The notes under the pieces: model-generated | The model's input: only the letters and a program-made list of their open reading frames with translations | Database searches by the model: none | Told to the model about the DNA's origin: nothing | Position numbers and translations under genes: made by a program | Shown: in pieces, positions 39,800-50,192 of the stretch | How the letters are laid out: every line of letters begins with the position of its first letter | Numbering within the stretch: the stretch's first letter is position 1 | Source of the DNA: Pythium myriotylum | Lineage: Eukaryota; Oomycota; Peronosporomycetes; Pythiales; Pythiaceae | Assembly (NCBI GenBank): GCA_023091665.1 | Contig: JALJCQ010000017.1 | Span: 1,922,001 to 1,986,000 of the forward strand | Length of the DNA stretch: 64,000 nucleotides | Direction of reading: 5' to 3'

Positions 39800-42709
39800 A
39801 TGGCGTCGGATGCACCGCCACGGCGATCAAGCATCCGACGTCGGAGGCTCGTGGGGGTTGCTGTCGGTTTCACACTCGTGGTCTCGTCGTGCGAGGGGGC
39901 GAACTGGGCCCAGGTCAGCGGCAAGCGGCAAACCAACGCGGTGGTGCTGGAGCCCACGCCATGGGCGCGCCGCCACGGCCACGCGGTCACCGCCCTCGAC
40001 TTCAGCGACGACTACGTGCGCACTACGGGCAAGAAGGCGCGAATGTTCGTGATCGGCGGCGACTCGAGCGTCCAGGGCAAGCAGGATCTTCGCGCGTACC
40101 CCGGCGGCGGCGCGCTCCGCAACGACGTGTGGGCCACAACAGGTATCAGCTGGGAAGTCAAGACCAACATCCTCAAGACTACCAAATGGGGTGACCCACT
40201 CCCGCAGACCATCGCCAACCTCACCTGGCTGCAGACCAACAGTGGCAAGCGGCCCCCGCGAGGCGTCACCTACGGCGAGTGGATCGCCTGCGCCGCCAAC
40301 GCCTGGGCCGTTGCGCCTGTGAGCGGCTGCGATGACCCGACTCAGCCACCAGGAGCTTACTTGGCCGACAACATGTTCTCCCCTAGGAGAAACTTCGTGG
40401 CCATGGCCTTCCAGAACGACCTCCTCGTGCTTGGCGGCCGCGCGCGTGAGCACTTCCCTATCCCCGAGGACCAACTACGCGCCGGAGCAGTCATCGGACC
40501 CCGGAACGTGCGATGGCGCGAGTTCAGCGTGCTTAAAAACGACGTGTGGCGCAGCACTGACGCCGGCGCGTCGTGGAAGCTGGTCACACCTGGTTGCCTG
40601 ATGCCCCAGGCGAGTCTCTTACACAAGACCGCCGGGGCGAAAGAGTTCCAGTGCGAGACCGATGACGACTGCGAAGGCGACGCATCCTGCAAGTTTGACC
40701 AGAAGACGAGCGCGGGCTTTTGTGTGTGCAACATGTGGTCTCCACGCGAGTTCCACGCCGTCGCGCTCCACGAGAACACAATCTTCCTCAGCGGTGGGTA
40801 CGCGCTCGTGCAGCTCGGCAACTGCGGCGTCGAGGAGAACGCCCGGAAGCGGCCGTCAGGCGAAGAGTTTGCCTGTGGCGGTGGCTACCGTGCGTACATG
40901 AATGACGTGTGGATGTCAAAAGACGGCCAGACGTGGAAGCTGCTCACTCTTCACGCTGGGTTCACAGCTCGAGGCGAGCACGCCATGATCTCCTTCCAGT
41001 CGAGACTCTATATCTTCGGTGGGCGGTCCGGAGATCCAGTCGATGCGGCACAGCGAAGTCTGAACAACGATGTCTGGGTCAGCACGAATGGATCGCTCTG
41101 GGCCGCGCAATCGACCAGCGCGCCGTGGTCTCCGCGAGCCAAGCATGTCGTCTTGGTGCTTCCAGGGTCAACTGACATCACATCCGGAGACGACCCGTTG
41201 GACGAGCTCGTGCTCATGTACGGTGAAGACGATGAACAAGCGCTCGGAGATGTGTGGACTTGGCGAGGCGAGAGCCTCAGTGGCCAGAATTGGGTCCAGG
41301 ACTATTCTGCGACCACAGATGCAGCCGCGTACGTCGCGCTGGACTCGGACGTGAGCTACCTGAACATTATGAAGCCTTCCCATGTCGACATTCTCCACGC
41401 GAACGGGATTCAGACCGTCAGCGACCTCACAGGTCTGTCCTTTGACACGACCATCGCGTTGCGAGATCAGATGCCGATCTGCGACTACATCGCTCTTGCG
41501 AAAGAAATCGTCGCGACATGCTCAGTGAGCGCTGACCACTACGAAGGCGAAGAGTACGCCAACGTCCATGTCGTTCATGCCGGCGAGGCAGACACGGTAA
41601 CGACGACTGACACAACTGCTATCACGGAAGACAACTGGGACGGCTGCGCACATGTCGGCACCAAAGTGACCGACTCGAAAACGAAGAGGCTTCGGTGGAT
41701 CGATGTCAAGGGTGTCGACCAAGTGCAGGTACTGCGAGACATTTTTGACGACGCACAGGGCAGTATCTGCCAGTGGCATCCGACACCACGCACTGGCCAT
41801 GCGGGTATCGTCTTCCAGCGAAGGCTCTTCGCATTCGGCGGGCTCACAGCACCCGATTACATGGAAAACGACGTGTGGTACCGAGACAAGCGGCGTCCAA
41901 AGGCGCAGTTCACGCGGACACCAGCCTCAGGTTCATCGGAGACGCTGTTCCAGTTCGAGAGTGATAAGCCTGGATGTACGTTCGAGTATCACGTGACTGA
42001 TATGGTCGAGATGCTGGTCGTGCGAAACTGGACAAAGACTATGGGGGAGGTGAACTTCCTGAAGTGGCTCGATGGCGGCAAGTTCCAATTCCGCGTGCGA
42101 GCGTTAGATCCGGCTGGAAACGTGGACATTGCTTTCGAAGCTGGACGAAACGAGCATGTATGGGTCTATAAACCGGCTTTGCCGTGGGGTCTCATCATTG
42201 GGCTGAGCAGTGTCGTGGTAGTCGTCCTGATCGGGATCTTTTTGGAGTGGCGCAAGCGCAGGAAGCGTGCAGCCATGGAGCGATACGCGATGAAACGGAT
42301 GCGGCGGAAGATCAAAGGGAAGAAGTCGGTGGCTGATGGCGATGCGAATTGGCGCGAGACGTACGACACCGCGAAAGACGCGTCTGGGAAGAAATCGAAA
42401 AAGGGCAAAGTGGCAGGAGTCAAGAAAGACGACAAGAACGCAAAGGAAGACAAGAAAGACAAGGCGAAGGACAAAGAGAAAGACAAGAAAAAGAAAAGCG
42501 ACAAGAAAGTCAAAGACGACAAGAAGAAATCCAAAGAGGACAAGACGAAGTCCAAGGGCAAAGACAAAGACAAGAAAAACAAAGCAGAGAAGAAGGACAA
42601 GAAGGTGGAGAAGACGAAAGATAAATCCAAGAAAGAATCGAAGGCGGAAAAGAGTGGCGATAGCAAGAAGAAAACGAAAGACAAAACAGACAGCAAGAAG
42701 AAAAAATAA
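39800..42709 (+). CDS. kelch-repeat type I membrane protein with Lys-rich cytosolic tail
   Basis: A 969-residue single-exon protein. A basic start and hydrophobic segment at about 20-33 act as signal peptide or anchor. The extracellular part carries kelch-type repeats (several R-x-x-H-A/F-A, N-D-V-W and W-x-x motifs), including S-P-R-R-N-F-V-A-M-A...L-G-G-R and Y-I-F-G-G-R. It also has an EGF-like Cys cluster near 290-315 (C-x-x-D-D-D-C-E-G-D-A-S-C...C-V-C-N). One membrane helix is at about 795-817. The last 150 residues are almost entirely Lys, Asp, Glu and Ser. Function is unknown; a surface receptor or adhesion role is inferred. It ends 19 bp from the convergent ING gene. Confidence 0.75.
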   Translation: MASDAPPRRSSIRRRRLVGVAVGFTLVVSSCEGANWAQVSGKRQTNAVVLEPTPWARRHGHAVTALDFSDDYVRTTGKKARMFVIGGDSSVQGKQDLRAYPGGGALRNDVWATTGISWEVKTNILKTTKWGDPLPQTIANLTWLQTNSGKRPPRGVTYGEWIACAANAWAVAPVSGCDDPTQPPGAYLADNMFSPRRNFVAMAFQNDLLVLGGRAREHFPIPEDQLRAGAVIGPRNVRWREFSVLKNDVWRSTDAGASWKLVTPGCLMPQASLLHKTAGAKEFQCETDDDCEGDASCKFDQKTSAGFCVCNMWSPREFHAVALHENTIFLSGGYALVQLGNCGVEENARKRPSGEEFACGGGYRAYMNDVWMSKDGQTWKLLTLHAGFTARGEHAMISFQSRLYIFGGRSGDPVDAAQRSLNNDVWVSTNGSLWAAQSTSAPWSPRAKHVVLVLPGSTDITSGDDPLDELVLMYGEDDEQALGDVWTWRGESLSGQNWVQDYSATTDAAAYVALDSDVSYLNIMKPSHVDILHANGIQTVSDLTGLSFDTTIALRDQMPICDYIALAKEIVATCSVSADHYEGEEYANVHVVHAGEADTVTTTDTTAITEDNWDGCAHVGTKVTDSKTKRLRWIDVKGVDQVQVLRDIFDDAQGSICQWHPTPRTGHAGIVFQRRLFAFGGLTAPDYMENDVWYRDKRRPKAQFTRTPASGSSETLFQFESDKPGCTFEYHVTDMVEMLVVRNWTKTMGEVNFLKWLDGGKFQFRVRALDPAGNVDIAFEAGRNEHVWVYKPALPWGLIIGLSSVVVVVLIGIFLEWRKRRKRAAMERYAMKRMRRKIKGKKSVADGDANWRETYDTAKDASGKKSKKGKVAGVKKDDKNAKEDKKDKAKDKEKDKKKKSDKKVKDDKKKSKEDKTKSKGKDKDKKNKAEKKDKKVEKTKDKSKKESKAEKSGDSKKKTKDKTDSKKKK

Positions 42710-42728
42710 AACATTGTGGCAGGGCTCT

Positions 42729-43751
42729 CTACTTGATACCGAGCATGATCTTGCAGTCGGGACAGTACCATTTGCCCTGCGGTTGGTCCGTGAGTCCGAC
42801 ACATTCGAAGTGGAACCACTCGTACTTGCAATCGTCGTTGTCGCAGCCCACCATCTGGCCGTACGACACGCGCCGACAGTTGCAGTACACAGGCTCGTTC
42901 GGGTCGATCGGCAGGTCTTCGGCTCCGATCGGGACCTGAGCAGGCTGAATGACGAGTAACACGGTCAGCCAAATGCATTTCCCAAATAGAAAGAACCCAG
43001 CATACCGTCAGCAAGACGTCAACCGGCTCAGCGGCCGCGCGCTTGCGTCCCGAGCCAGCGCCGCTGCCGCCCGACTTGCGAGACTGCTGGCCGCTTGACG
43101 AAGTTCCTCGTTCCAATGCCAAGGCGCCAGGTGCAGCGCCAGCACCGGACCCTGACGACGATTTCAGCTTCTTGTCATCCGAGAAGTCCGCTGACTGCCT
43201 GCTTGTCGACCCGTCTAGCTTGAGAGCGCTCGTCGAGTCGCCCATCGCCGCCTGGGAGAGCTTGCGCTTCTTGCTGTTGGCCTTGTCGTCCTCGAACTCG
43301 CCATTCTGCTTGAGCAGCGCGGCATAGGCCTCTAGATCCTGGTCGAGCCGTCGGATGTGGTGGTCGACGATGTCGTACGACTGCGCGGCGATCGCAATCT
43401 TCTCGTCGAGCTTCTGGACCACGCGCTGGTGCTTTTCTCGCAGCTTCTCGAGCGCCTCGTCCGTCTCCACGAGCGCGCGCAGCTCGGCCTCGTCGGGCTC
43501 GCCCAGCTCCGTGTTGTTGCAGCGCTCCACGACTTTGCGCCGCGCGCTCGTGAGGTATTCCTTGTGGAACTGGTGGAGCTCGTCGATGAGCGGGTACGAG
43601 GTCTGCTCGGGCGGTCAGCGCACGGCACATGTCGCAGATCCACGCCGCGCGCGCGTACCTTGTCGAGCTCGCGCATGAGGTCGAAGTTGCGCTTGACCTC
43701 GGACGGCAGCATGTACATGCTCTCGAGGTAGTCCTCCAGGTACGTGCCCAT
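42729..43751 (-). CDS. ING: ING-family PHD-finger chromatin reader
   Basis: Three exons on the minus strand (43751-43659, 43602-43006, 42944-42729) give 301 residues. The N-terminal ING domain (Y-L-E-D-Y-L-E-S-M...L-P-x-E-V-K-R-N-F-x-L-M-R-E-L-D) continues across intron 1 into a coiled coil. The middle is Ser/Gly-rich and basic. The C-terminal PHD finger has the C4-H-C3 pattern: C-N-C...G-C-D-N-D-D-C...W-F-H-F-E-C...W-Y-C-P-D-C. ING proteins read H3K4me3 and recruit histone acetyltransferase or deacetylase complexes. The residues lining the methyl-lysine pocket (Y-G, M-V-G-C-D, W-F-H) are kept. Confidence 0.93.
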
Positions 43752-43890
43752 CGCTGCTCACTGCGGTCGTTGCTTGGTGACTCTGGTCTCGGTCTCCAAC
43801 ATGGCGCGGGGGAGGTGCGGGTCTTTACCTCGCTGTAGTGACATTACCTTTGCATCTGCATATGCTGTAGCGCAGGTATCGGGTGGTTCC

Positions 43891-43900
43891 AAACCGGTAT
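43891..43900. promoter_or_regulatory. AAACCGGTAT element in the ING/TGS1 divergent promoter
   Basis: AACCGGTATC-type site about 90 bp upstream of TGS1 and 140 bp upstream of ING, with a second related word (GGTATCGG) 15 bp away. It is a one-base variant of the ATACCGGTAT palindrome found in other divergent promoters here. Confidence 0.4.
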
Positions 43901-43988
43901 CGTGGTCGGTAGGGGCGTAGACTGCTCAGACGCCACCAAAGAAGCATTTTCCCGACCGGGGAAGGAGAGAAACGCCTCCGTTGAAGCG

Positions 43989-45500
43989 ATGACGTCCCGC
44001 ACGGCAGCGCCGCCGCGCGTGACGGGCGGCCGGCCGGCCACCATGACGCGCTCCGCCGTGCAGCAGGCGCGCACGCAGGCGCGGCCCTCGGCGCCCACGG
44101 CCGCGCTCGAAGGGCTCGAGCCGCAGGTCGACGGCTGGGTCAGCGTCGACCACCACCGGCGCAAGCACAAGCCCGGGCCGCTGCCGGCGGCCGCCAAGAA
44201 GAGCGACGACAAGAGCCGCGAGCTGCGCCGCACGCAGTCGCAGTCGGCGGCCGACGCCACCGCCGACAAGGACGAGCCGCCCGTGGCGCGGCCCAATGCG
44301 CGCGCCGACGCGCTCTCGGCCGCCGTCACGATGGACAAGAAGGCCCGCGAGCGCAGTTACTACGCGAGCCCGTCGGGCGCGACCTCGCCGCCGGCAGCGT
44401 TGACGCTGAACGCGACGTGGGGCTCGCCCCCGCCGCCGCCGGGGTTCATGAGTCGGTCCAAATCCACATCTCCGGATGCAGCGGCGTTACAGCTCGAGAG
44501 AGCCAGCAGCCTACAGAAACTCATGTCGGCGTGGCAGGTCGCGGAAGCTGGCAAAGAGCAACCGGGAAATGCGCGCAACGCGACGCGCGCGACGAAGCCC
44601 CCACGCAGCGAAGGGCAAACTGCTCCAGGATACGATTTTGAGGCGCCGGCGCCTGATTTGAATCTTCAACTACGGCGCGCACAAAGTGATGTGCTCCCGC
44701 AGACGGTGGTTGCGAATAATGCGCGCCAGCGAAGTCCGACCGGTCGGAACCAAGGCGCGACCAACGAAGGCAAAACGCCGAACGGTAACGGCGCGAACGC
44801 CAACAACACCAACGGGAATTCGAAAAAGTGCGGCGATAAGCGCGATTTCTTCTTCCGCAACTTGGATTTTGAGACGCGAAGTCTGCTTCAAATCGACGAA
44901 GTTGCATCTTTTAGTGTCACTGATTTCGAAATGGCCAAGAAGATTTCCATGGCCATCGTGGATTTGTTTCCCGGTATGAAGGAGGCGTACGCTGCTGCGG
45001 AGGCCGCTGATGCATACTACTATGGGGGTGAGAGTCCTCTTGGCCAGCGCAAGTATCCACTCGTGATCACCGATGCAACTGCTTGCGTGGGTGGCAACGT
45101 GCTATCGTTCTGCGACTTTTTTCAGTTTGTGTACGCCATCGAGAACGATGCAACACGGGTGTCGATGCTCGAGAACAACTTGCGTGTGCTCCAAAAGTTC
45201 AATGTGTCATGTCGGTGTGCCAGCTATTTGGATGTGATGTACGAGTACCATCAGGACGTGATTTTCTTCGATCCACCATGGGGCGGTCCCGAGTACAAGG
45301 ATCAGGATAAAGTGGATCTGTATCTCGACGAACAACCACTGTACGAAATCTGTGAATCTCTTCAAGGATACGCGCAGGTGATCGTGCTCAAAGTACCCAC
45401 AAATTTTGACGACGAGAAGTTCGCATATTGTGTGCCTGGACGAGTAACTGTCCGGAAGGATTTCAAGAAGATGCATCTTGTCGTGTTGGACTTCCGATGA
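43989..45500 (+). CDS. TGS1: trimethylguanosine synthase (TGS1-like) RNA cap methyltransferase
   Basis: A 503-residue single-exon protein from the first ATG (upstream frame has only GTG). The N-terminal 300 residues are low complexity, basic and Ala/Pro/Asn-rich. The catalytic domain follows: R-D-F-F-F-R-N-L-D-F-E-T, V-I-T-D-A-T-A-C-V-G-G-N-V-L-S-F (SAM loop), Y-A-I-E-N-D-A-T-R and motif IV D-P-P-W-G-G-P-E-Y, diagnostic for TGS1. It converts m7G caps of snRNAs and snoRNAs to trimethylguanosine in the nucleus. Together with SmD3 it is the second snRNP-maturation gene in the window. It diverges from the ING gene. Confidence 0.9.
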   Translation: MTSRTAAPPRVTGGRPATMTRSAVQQARTQARPSAPTAALEGLEPQVDGWVSVDHHRRKHKPGPLPAAAKKSDDKSRELRRTQSQSAADATADKDEPPVARPNARADALSAAVTMDKKARERSYYASPSGATSPPAALTLNATWGSPPPPPGFMSRSKSTSPDAAALQLERASSLQKLMSAWQVAEAGKEQPGNARNATRATKPPRSEGQTAPGYDFEAPAPDLNLQLRRAQSDVLPQTVVANNARQRSPTGRNQGATNEGKTPNGNGANANNTNGNSKKCGDKRDFFFRNLDFETRSLLQIDEVASFSVTDFEMAKKISMAIVDLFPGMKEAYAAAEAADAYYYGGESPLGQRKYPLVITDATACVGGNVLSFCDFFQFVYAIENDATRVSMLENNLRVLQKFNVSCRCASYLDVMYEYHQDVIFFDPPWGGPEYKDQDKVDLYLDEQPLYEICESLQGYAQVIVLKVPTNFDDEKFAYCVPGRVTVRKDFKKMHLVVLDFR

Positions 45501-45619
45501 TCTGGACGTGATGGAGGAGCGGGTGCGAGTGTGATGAAAGTCACCCGGCATGTTGTTATTTAGCCTAAGCCTTTATCACTTAATGTACACCGTACTGTCC
45601 TTCATCTGGGGTGGGCGTC

Positions 45620-47113
45620 TTAGAACGCCGATATCGTGCTCGAGGCGGCAGGCGACCTCGTCATTGAATGGCGACTCTCCGTGCTGTGAACGTCGATAGA
45701 CACGCCATCTCCTGAAGTTTTCGTGTGGCAGGTCCACACAGGCTTCTTGACGTCGTTCTTGTCGTACAGCGACTCGATCTTGGCGATAAGACTGATTGGA
45801 GCTCCATGGCGAACCGCAATGTCAAGCACAGCGCCATACCCGATGGCGGTGCCAGGGTTTATCGTCGTTGACTTCGAAAACATTTTCGGCTTTGACGTGG
45901 TGAAAGCAACTGCTTCGAATTGGGACCAATCTCCGAGCCGAGCAAGTGCGAGAAGAGTCAGGAAAAGGAGTCGCTTGTCATTCAGCTGGAACTTGGTCGC
46001 AAGCTGTTGTGTGTCACAGTATTCGGATGATGACGATGCTGCGCCCGAGTCGCTGTGGTATATCGCGGCATACATCGCGAATGCGTGGAGACTCATGCCC
46101 AGCACATTGGGTCGAGGGAAGCGAACCCAGCGCGGGTCGAGCTCCAGGCGACGCACATTCCCAGCGATAGCGTTAAGCCAATCCTGCTGGACGACCGGAG
46201 TGCACACGTCGATAATGAGGGCGTCGTCGCCGCGGCCGATCTTGATACAGTACGGGCGCCTCGAGACTTTACCGACGTAGTTCAGTGGCTCCACGGGGAG
46301 GTGTTTCGTCAGTTTCACCGTTCCTTTGACTCGCTTATCCAAGAACGGGTTTCGGGACGTTGCGAGCTTCTCCGCATCGTGCTTGCTGTACGAGATTTGA
46401 GTCTCATCCAATTGGAACGACCGCATGCGCCAGTTGGCATTCACGTTGTTCGCGCCTCGCGCACGCTTGTCGAAATATGCTGACAGAGTTTGGGGCGGAG
46501 GAGCCTTGAAGGAGTCACGCCGCTCAGTCTCCAGCTGCAGATCTGATAGCTCTACAAACTCCTGGAGTAAGTCGATCGTCCACTGCGGCAGTCGATACGG
46601 TTTAATCCGTGTGACGACGCGGAGCACTTCCCTTGCGATGGCCTGCGTCGCAACCAATGACAGTCCCTGCTCTTCTCTGAAGATGAGCTGGAGCAACACA
46701 ACAGCGACATCTTGCGGGGGTGTCTTGGTCGCTACCAGTGTCGCCAGTATCGACGCCACGCGCGCCTCGACCGCGATGCGCCTCGCGTCGGCGGAGGCGG
46801 CATCGTACCCATGAGCCGTTTGCTGCTGCTGGGAGAGTTCGTACTGGATCCAGTGTTGCTGGCACGTCGGCGCCCTGGACAGCTGCGCGTAGAACGCGTC
46901 CTTGGCCATGGTCTGCGACACGAACAGCAGCACGTCCATGATGACATCGGCGCATGACGTGCGTTCGGCCGCGGCGATCAGTCGCGCTTTCTGGGCGTTC
47001 ATCGCGAGCGTGGGCAAGCGGAAGAGGTCGCGGAAGCTGCGGATCTCGTCGGCGCTGTCCGAGAGCCCCAGGTGGTGCCGGAAGAGGCTCGCGACGACCT
47101 GCTCGGCCTCCAT
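45620..47113 (-). CDS. PH-domain protein of unknown function
   Basis: A 497-residue single-exon protein. The N-terminal 200 residues are helical with no family I recognise. A PH domain spans about 205-315: L-S-A-Y-F-D-K-R...W-R-M-R-S-F-Q-L-D-E-T-Q-I-S-Y-S, V-K-G-T-V-K-L and a closing Q-Q-D-W-L-N-A-I-A helix with the invariant Trp. The C-terminal part is unassigned. PH domains usually bind phosphoinositides or small GTPases. It diverges from tubulin cofactor A. Confidence 0.75.
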   Translation of the reverse strand: MEAEQVVASLFRHHLGLSDSADEIRSFRDLFRLPTLAMNAQKARLIAAAERTSCADVIMDVLLFVSQTMAKDAFYAQLSRAPTCQQHWIQYELSQQQQTAHGYDAASADARRIAVEARVASILATLVATKTPPQDVAVVLLQLIFREEQGLSLVATQAIAREVLRVVTRIKPYRLPQWTIDLLQEFVELSDLQLETERRDSFKAPPPQTLSAYFDKRARGANNVNANWRMRSFQLDETQISYSKHDAEKLATSRNPFLDKRVKGTVKLTKHLPVEPLNYVGKVSRRPYCIKIGRGDDALIIDVCTPVVQQDWLNAIAGNVRRLELDPRWVRFPRPNVLGMSLHAFAMYAAIYHSDSGAASSSSEYCDTQQLATKFQLNDKRLLFLTLLALARLGDWSQFEAVAFTTSKPKMFSKSTTINPGTAIGYGAVLDIAVRHGAPISLIAKIESLYDKNDVKKPVWTCHTKTSGDGVSIDVHSTESRHSMTRSPAASSTISAF

Positions 47114-47250
47114 ACTCGATTCACTTTGTCAATTGTCGAGGCGCTCGCTCCTCTGAACCCCCTGCACTTCTTTCGCGCCGTGTCACAGATTCAGACCGTC
47201 GTCTCAGATATGTGAACCCATTTCTGAGGAAGTATCAGATATACGGTACA

Positions 47251-47278
47251 GTACCGGTGTTTGATAAAAAACCGGTTT
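47251..47278. promoter_or_regulatory. two ACCGGT elements in the PH protein/TBCA divergent promoter
   Basis: GTACCGGTGT (47251-47260) and AAACCGGTTT (47269-47278) are centred 18 bp apart, 80-140 bp from the two start codons. ATACGGTAC precedes and GCGGTACGG follows. They match the core of the sites in the other divergent promoters. Confidence 0.4.
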
Positions 47279-47357
47279 TTGCGGTACGGTTAAAATCGTT
47301 TCCACCGACAGACGCCCACCAAAAAAGCTCTCGACGCATCCGCCGCCGCCGACGACG

Positions 47358-47743
47358 ATGGCCGAGCGGCAGTTCAAGATCAAGGTCGGCACGCTGCGTC
47401 GGTGCGTGCAAAGCGCGGCTCTCGCGCTCTCGATGCGTCTGACTCTGGCTCTCGTGCGCGCAGTGTGAAGAAAGATCTCGAGTATTACGTCAAGGAGCAC
47501 GCGGCCCAGAAGCGCAAAGTGGAGGCCATGCGCGCGGCCGGCAAGGACGAGTACGACATCAAGAAGCAGGAGGAAGTGCTCGTGGAGACGGAGACCATGC
47601 TGCCCGACTGCCAGATGCGGCTCAAAGAGGCCGCGAGCGACGTCGCCAACTTCCTCGAGACCCACAAGGACGACTTGGCCACAAGCGAGGCCGCCGCCGA
47701 GGCGCAGACGCTGCTCGCGGCCGTGCCAGCGCTGATGCAGTAG
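47358..47743 (+). CDS. TBCA: tubulin-specific chaperone A (cofactor A)
   Basis: Exons 47358-47401 and 47464-47743 give 107 residues, the usual size. The protein is a helical bundle: F-K-I-K-V-G-T-L-R-R-V-K-K-D, Y-D-I-K-K-Q-E-E-V-L-V-E-T and M-L-P-D-C-Q-M-R-L match the family. Cofactor A holds folded beta-tubulin before dimer assembly. The intron is 62 nt with strong GT-AG and phase 2. It converges with the kinase gene at about 57 bp. Confidence 0.9.
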
Positions 47744-47800
47744 GTAGCCAAGTGCACAAGCACGGACAGATAGATCGCGCAATGAGATACGAGTTCTATT

Positions 47801-49911
47801 TTACGAGTGCTCTTCGTCGTGGCGGCTTCGGTGCGTCGGGGGCATGGCCGTCGTGAGCGCGGCGTTCCGCTTGGAGAACGACTTGTCCGGCGACCGCGCG
47901 CACGGCGGCTTCTCCGGCGACAGACTCGGCAGCGAGAGCTTGGGCGTTTTGGGCGGCGAGGCGACGTCAGCGGCCGCGAGCAGCGCAGACACGTGGGGTG
48001 AGCTGTGGTCGCTTAGCAGCTCCTGCTCGGCCGACCCGGGCCGACGAGCCGCGAGTGCTGCCAACCCTGGATCGGGCGAAGACAGACCTTCACTGAACGA
48101 CGCGTGGGATGCCAGCGACGGCTTCTGGCAGTTGGTCGGAGATCGTTGTGGTCGTGAGCATGGGAGGGAGCCACCGTTGAGCCAGGCGTGGTCGAGAACC
48201 TGGTGGATCGAAAAGCGACCGACGGGGTCTTCGTTGAGCATCCCGAACAGTAACGACCGGAGTTTGACTGAGTAGGCCCATGCAGCGCTATCGCAAAAGG
48301 TGTGCACTGCCTCTACGCTCTAAGGAGACACGTATTAGATACCGGTGAGTATGCTCGCGAGAGGCTGGCAGTAATAGACCCCACCGCGCGGACAGACATC
48401 TTGAACTTCTCGTGGTCCTTGAGCGTCTCTAACTCGTAAGTGGACATCCACATGGACGCAAACCGATCGTTTCCTAGAGTCAGCTATGCACAATAATGTC
48501 ACCATCTACGACAGAGAGGGTCGGAGAGGACTCACTTACCTCGAGTATAACACAGCCCAAACTCCAGATATCAGCCTTCTGGCCGTCGTAACAATCTCTC
48601 AGCAGGATCTCCGGCGCGAAGAAACCCGGGCTCCCGCAAAAATCGTGGAGCATTGAGTCTTGTGAAGAGGCCGCTTTCGTGCACAGCCCGAAGTCCACAA
48701 TTTTCACCGTGTCTGCCGGAGACGGGTGGGTCGGACTGTATAAAATGTTCTCCCTGTCGAACCATAGTGAGCTCTTCCTCACACCCGAGATTACTTCGAC
48801 GGAGCGACTTACGGCTTTAGGTCGCGGTGGCAGTAGTTGTGTCGGTGCAGTGTCTGCACGGCAAGGATAACGCGTTGGATAATTGTTCTGATTGTCTCTT
48901 CATCAACGCCATCTTCGTGCGGGCCGAAATACTCAAACAAGTCCTTTCCTCCACGTTCGGTCACCAAGTAGATGTGCCGCGGAGTATGGAAAACGTCCCG
49001 GAGTGATAAGATTCCGGTGTGGTGGATCATTGGATCTTTCAAGGCACTGATCTCCGAGTTGACTCGATGCAACGTCACGAGATCGACGAGTTTCTCCTTG
49101 TCAATTGCCTTGATCGCAAGAGGTTCCTGGGGGTTCTCTGGGCAGATTGAGTCGTACACGGTCGCATACTGGCCGTAGCCTAGCACACTGCCAATCGGGT
49201 ACGGTCCAATCGCGTCCTCAGATTCCTCGACTTGCCGTGAAAGCCGCGGGATTGCTCCCATATCAGGGTCTTTCGAGGGAAGATACTCCCAAAGCAGCTT
49301 CTGGTGACTTGCGTGAAGCTTATCGTATGCCTCTTTCATGTGCTGTACATCCTCAAAAAACTGCTCTTGCTCTCCCTCGATAAACTGGACGCGCGCGAGT
49401 GCTTCGTCAAGCTGTGATTTGAGCTTCTCGATTTCGTTCGTTAGCGATTTGATCTTGCGGTCGCGTTTGTGGATTCGCTTGAGCAGTTGGACTGATACGC
49501 CCGCCTCTCCTGGAGGATTATTGCTGGCGACAACGTTGACAGCGCACTCAGAAGTCGGCAACGGGGCGGCATCAGTATTGTCGAGCAGAAGCGCTGCGAG
49601 GGAGTCGGTAGATCTATTATCGCGCCAAAAGAGCTGCTTTCGTTTGATGTGAGAGGGGGCCATTCATGCTGTTTATTTGGAGATCTACTTACCAGCTGAT
49701 TATCTGCAAGGGTATTTTGTGGTGCTTCGTTCAGCATCATTACAACATCCATGCCAGCCGCTGATGCTGGTATGATTCGAAATGTGAGAATGTAGTGAGC
49801 GAATAGTTGACCTAACTGGCGCTCACACTGAATATTTTGGTGCATGACGGCTCGAAGATGATCGACAAGCCCAGCGTCATGAGCCGCAAGCACTAGCAAT
49901 TCCATTGCCAA
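47801..49911 (-). CDS. Ser/Thr protein kinase with N-terminal coiled coil
   Basis: Five exons on the minus strand (49911-49693, 49633-48813, 48753-48540, 48483-48385, 48319-47801) give about 623 residues. An alternative start at 49661-49663 would read in frame from within intron 1. A coiled coil (K-R-D-R-K-I-K-S-L-T-N-E-I) precedes the kinase domain. Its glycine loop is G-Y-G-Q-Y-A-T-V, lacking the third Gly. The catalytic loop is C-H-R-D-L-K-P-E-N, the metal motif is V-D-F-G and the activation end is F-F-A-P-E. A Ser/Pro-rich tail follows. All catalytic residues are present; kinase subfamily and substrates are unknown. Confidence 0.8.
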
Positions 49912-50192
49912 GAGATGCCAACTTGCTGCCGCTCGCTCGAATCACGTGATCTCAAACGAGAAGAGCCAGGTCGACATCACTTATCAGGTGAGGCAGAACG
50001 AGAAGCGAACTCGACGACCAATGATAGATCCAAGGTGATAATTTTATCGGCGGTATCTCTCACTCCTCGATGATCGTTTCTTGATCGCACGTGGTGTTGT
50101 CCCATCTCAATGTCTGCTCTTGCGTTTCGATCCTCGATGGGCCCAAACGCAATAGCAGACTGGGAGTATCCATCCCAATGTGCAGCCGCTCG

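Noticed and set aside
42166..43530. Minus-strand open frame of 454 codons spanning the kelch tail and ING gene
   Set aside because: Its first part is exon 2 of the ING gene reading through intron 2; the rest is the antisense of the Lys-rich tail (a Phe/Leu/Ser run). The PHD finger lies in another frame joined by a good GT-AG intron.
48474..48540. Acceptor CTCTAG just before GAAACG in the kinase gene
   Set aside because: It breaks the frame. The nearby TGCATAG acceptor gives L-T-L-G-N-D-R-F in frame with the kinase fold.
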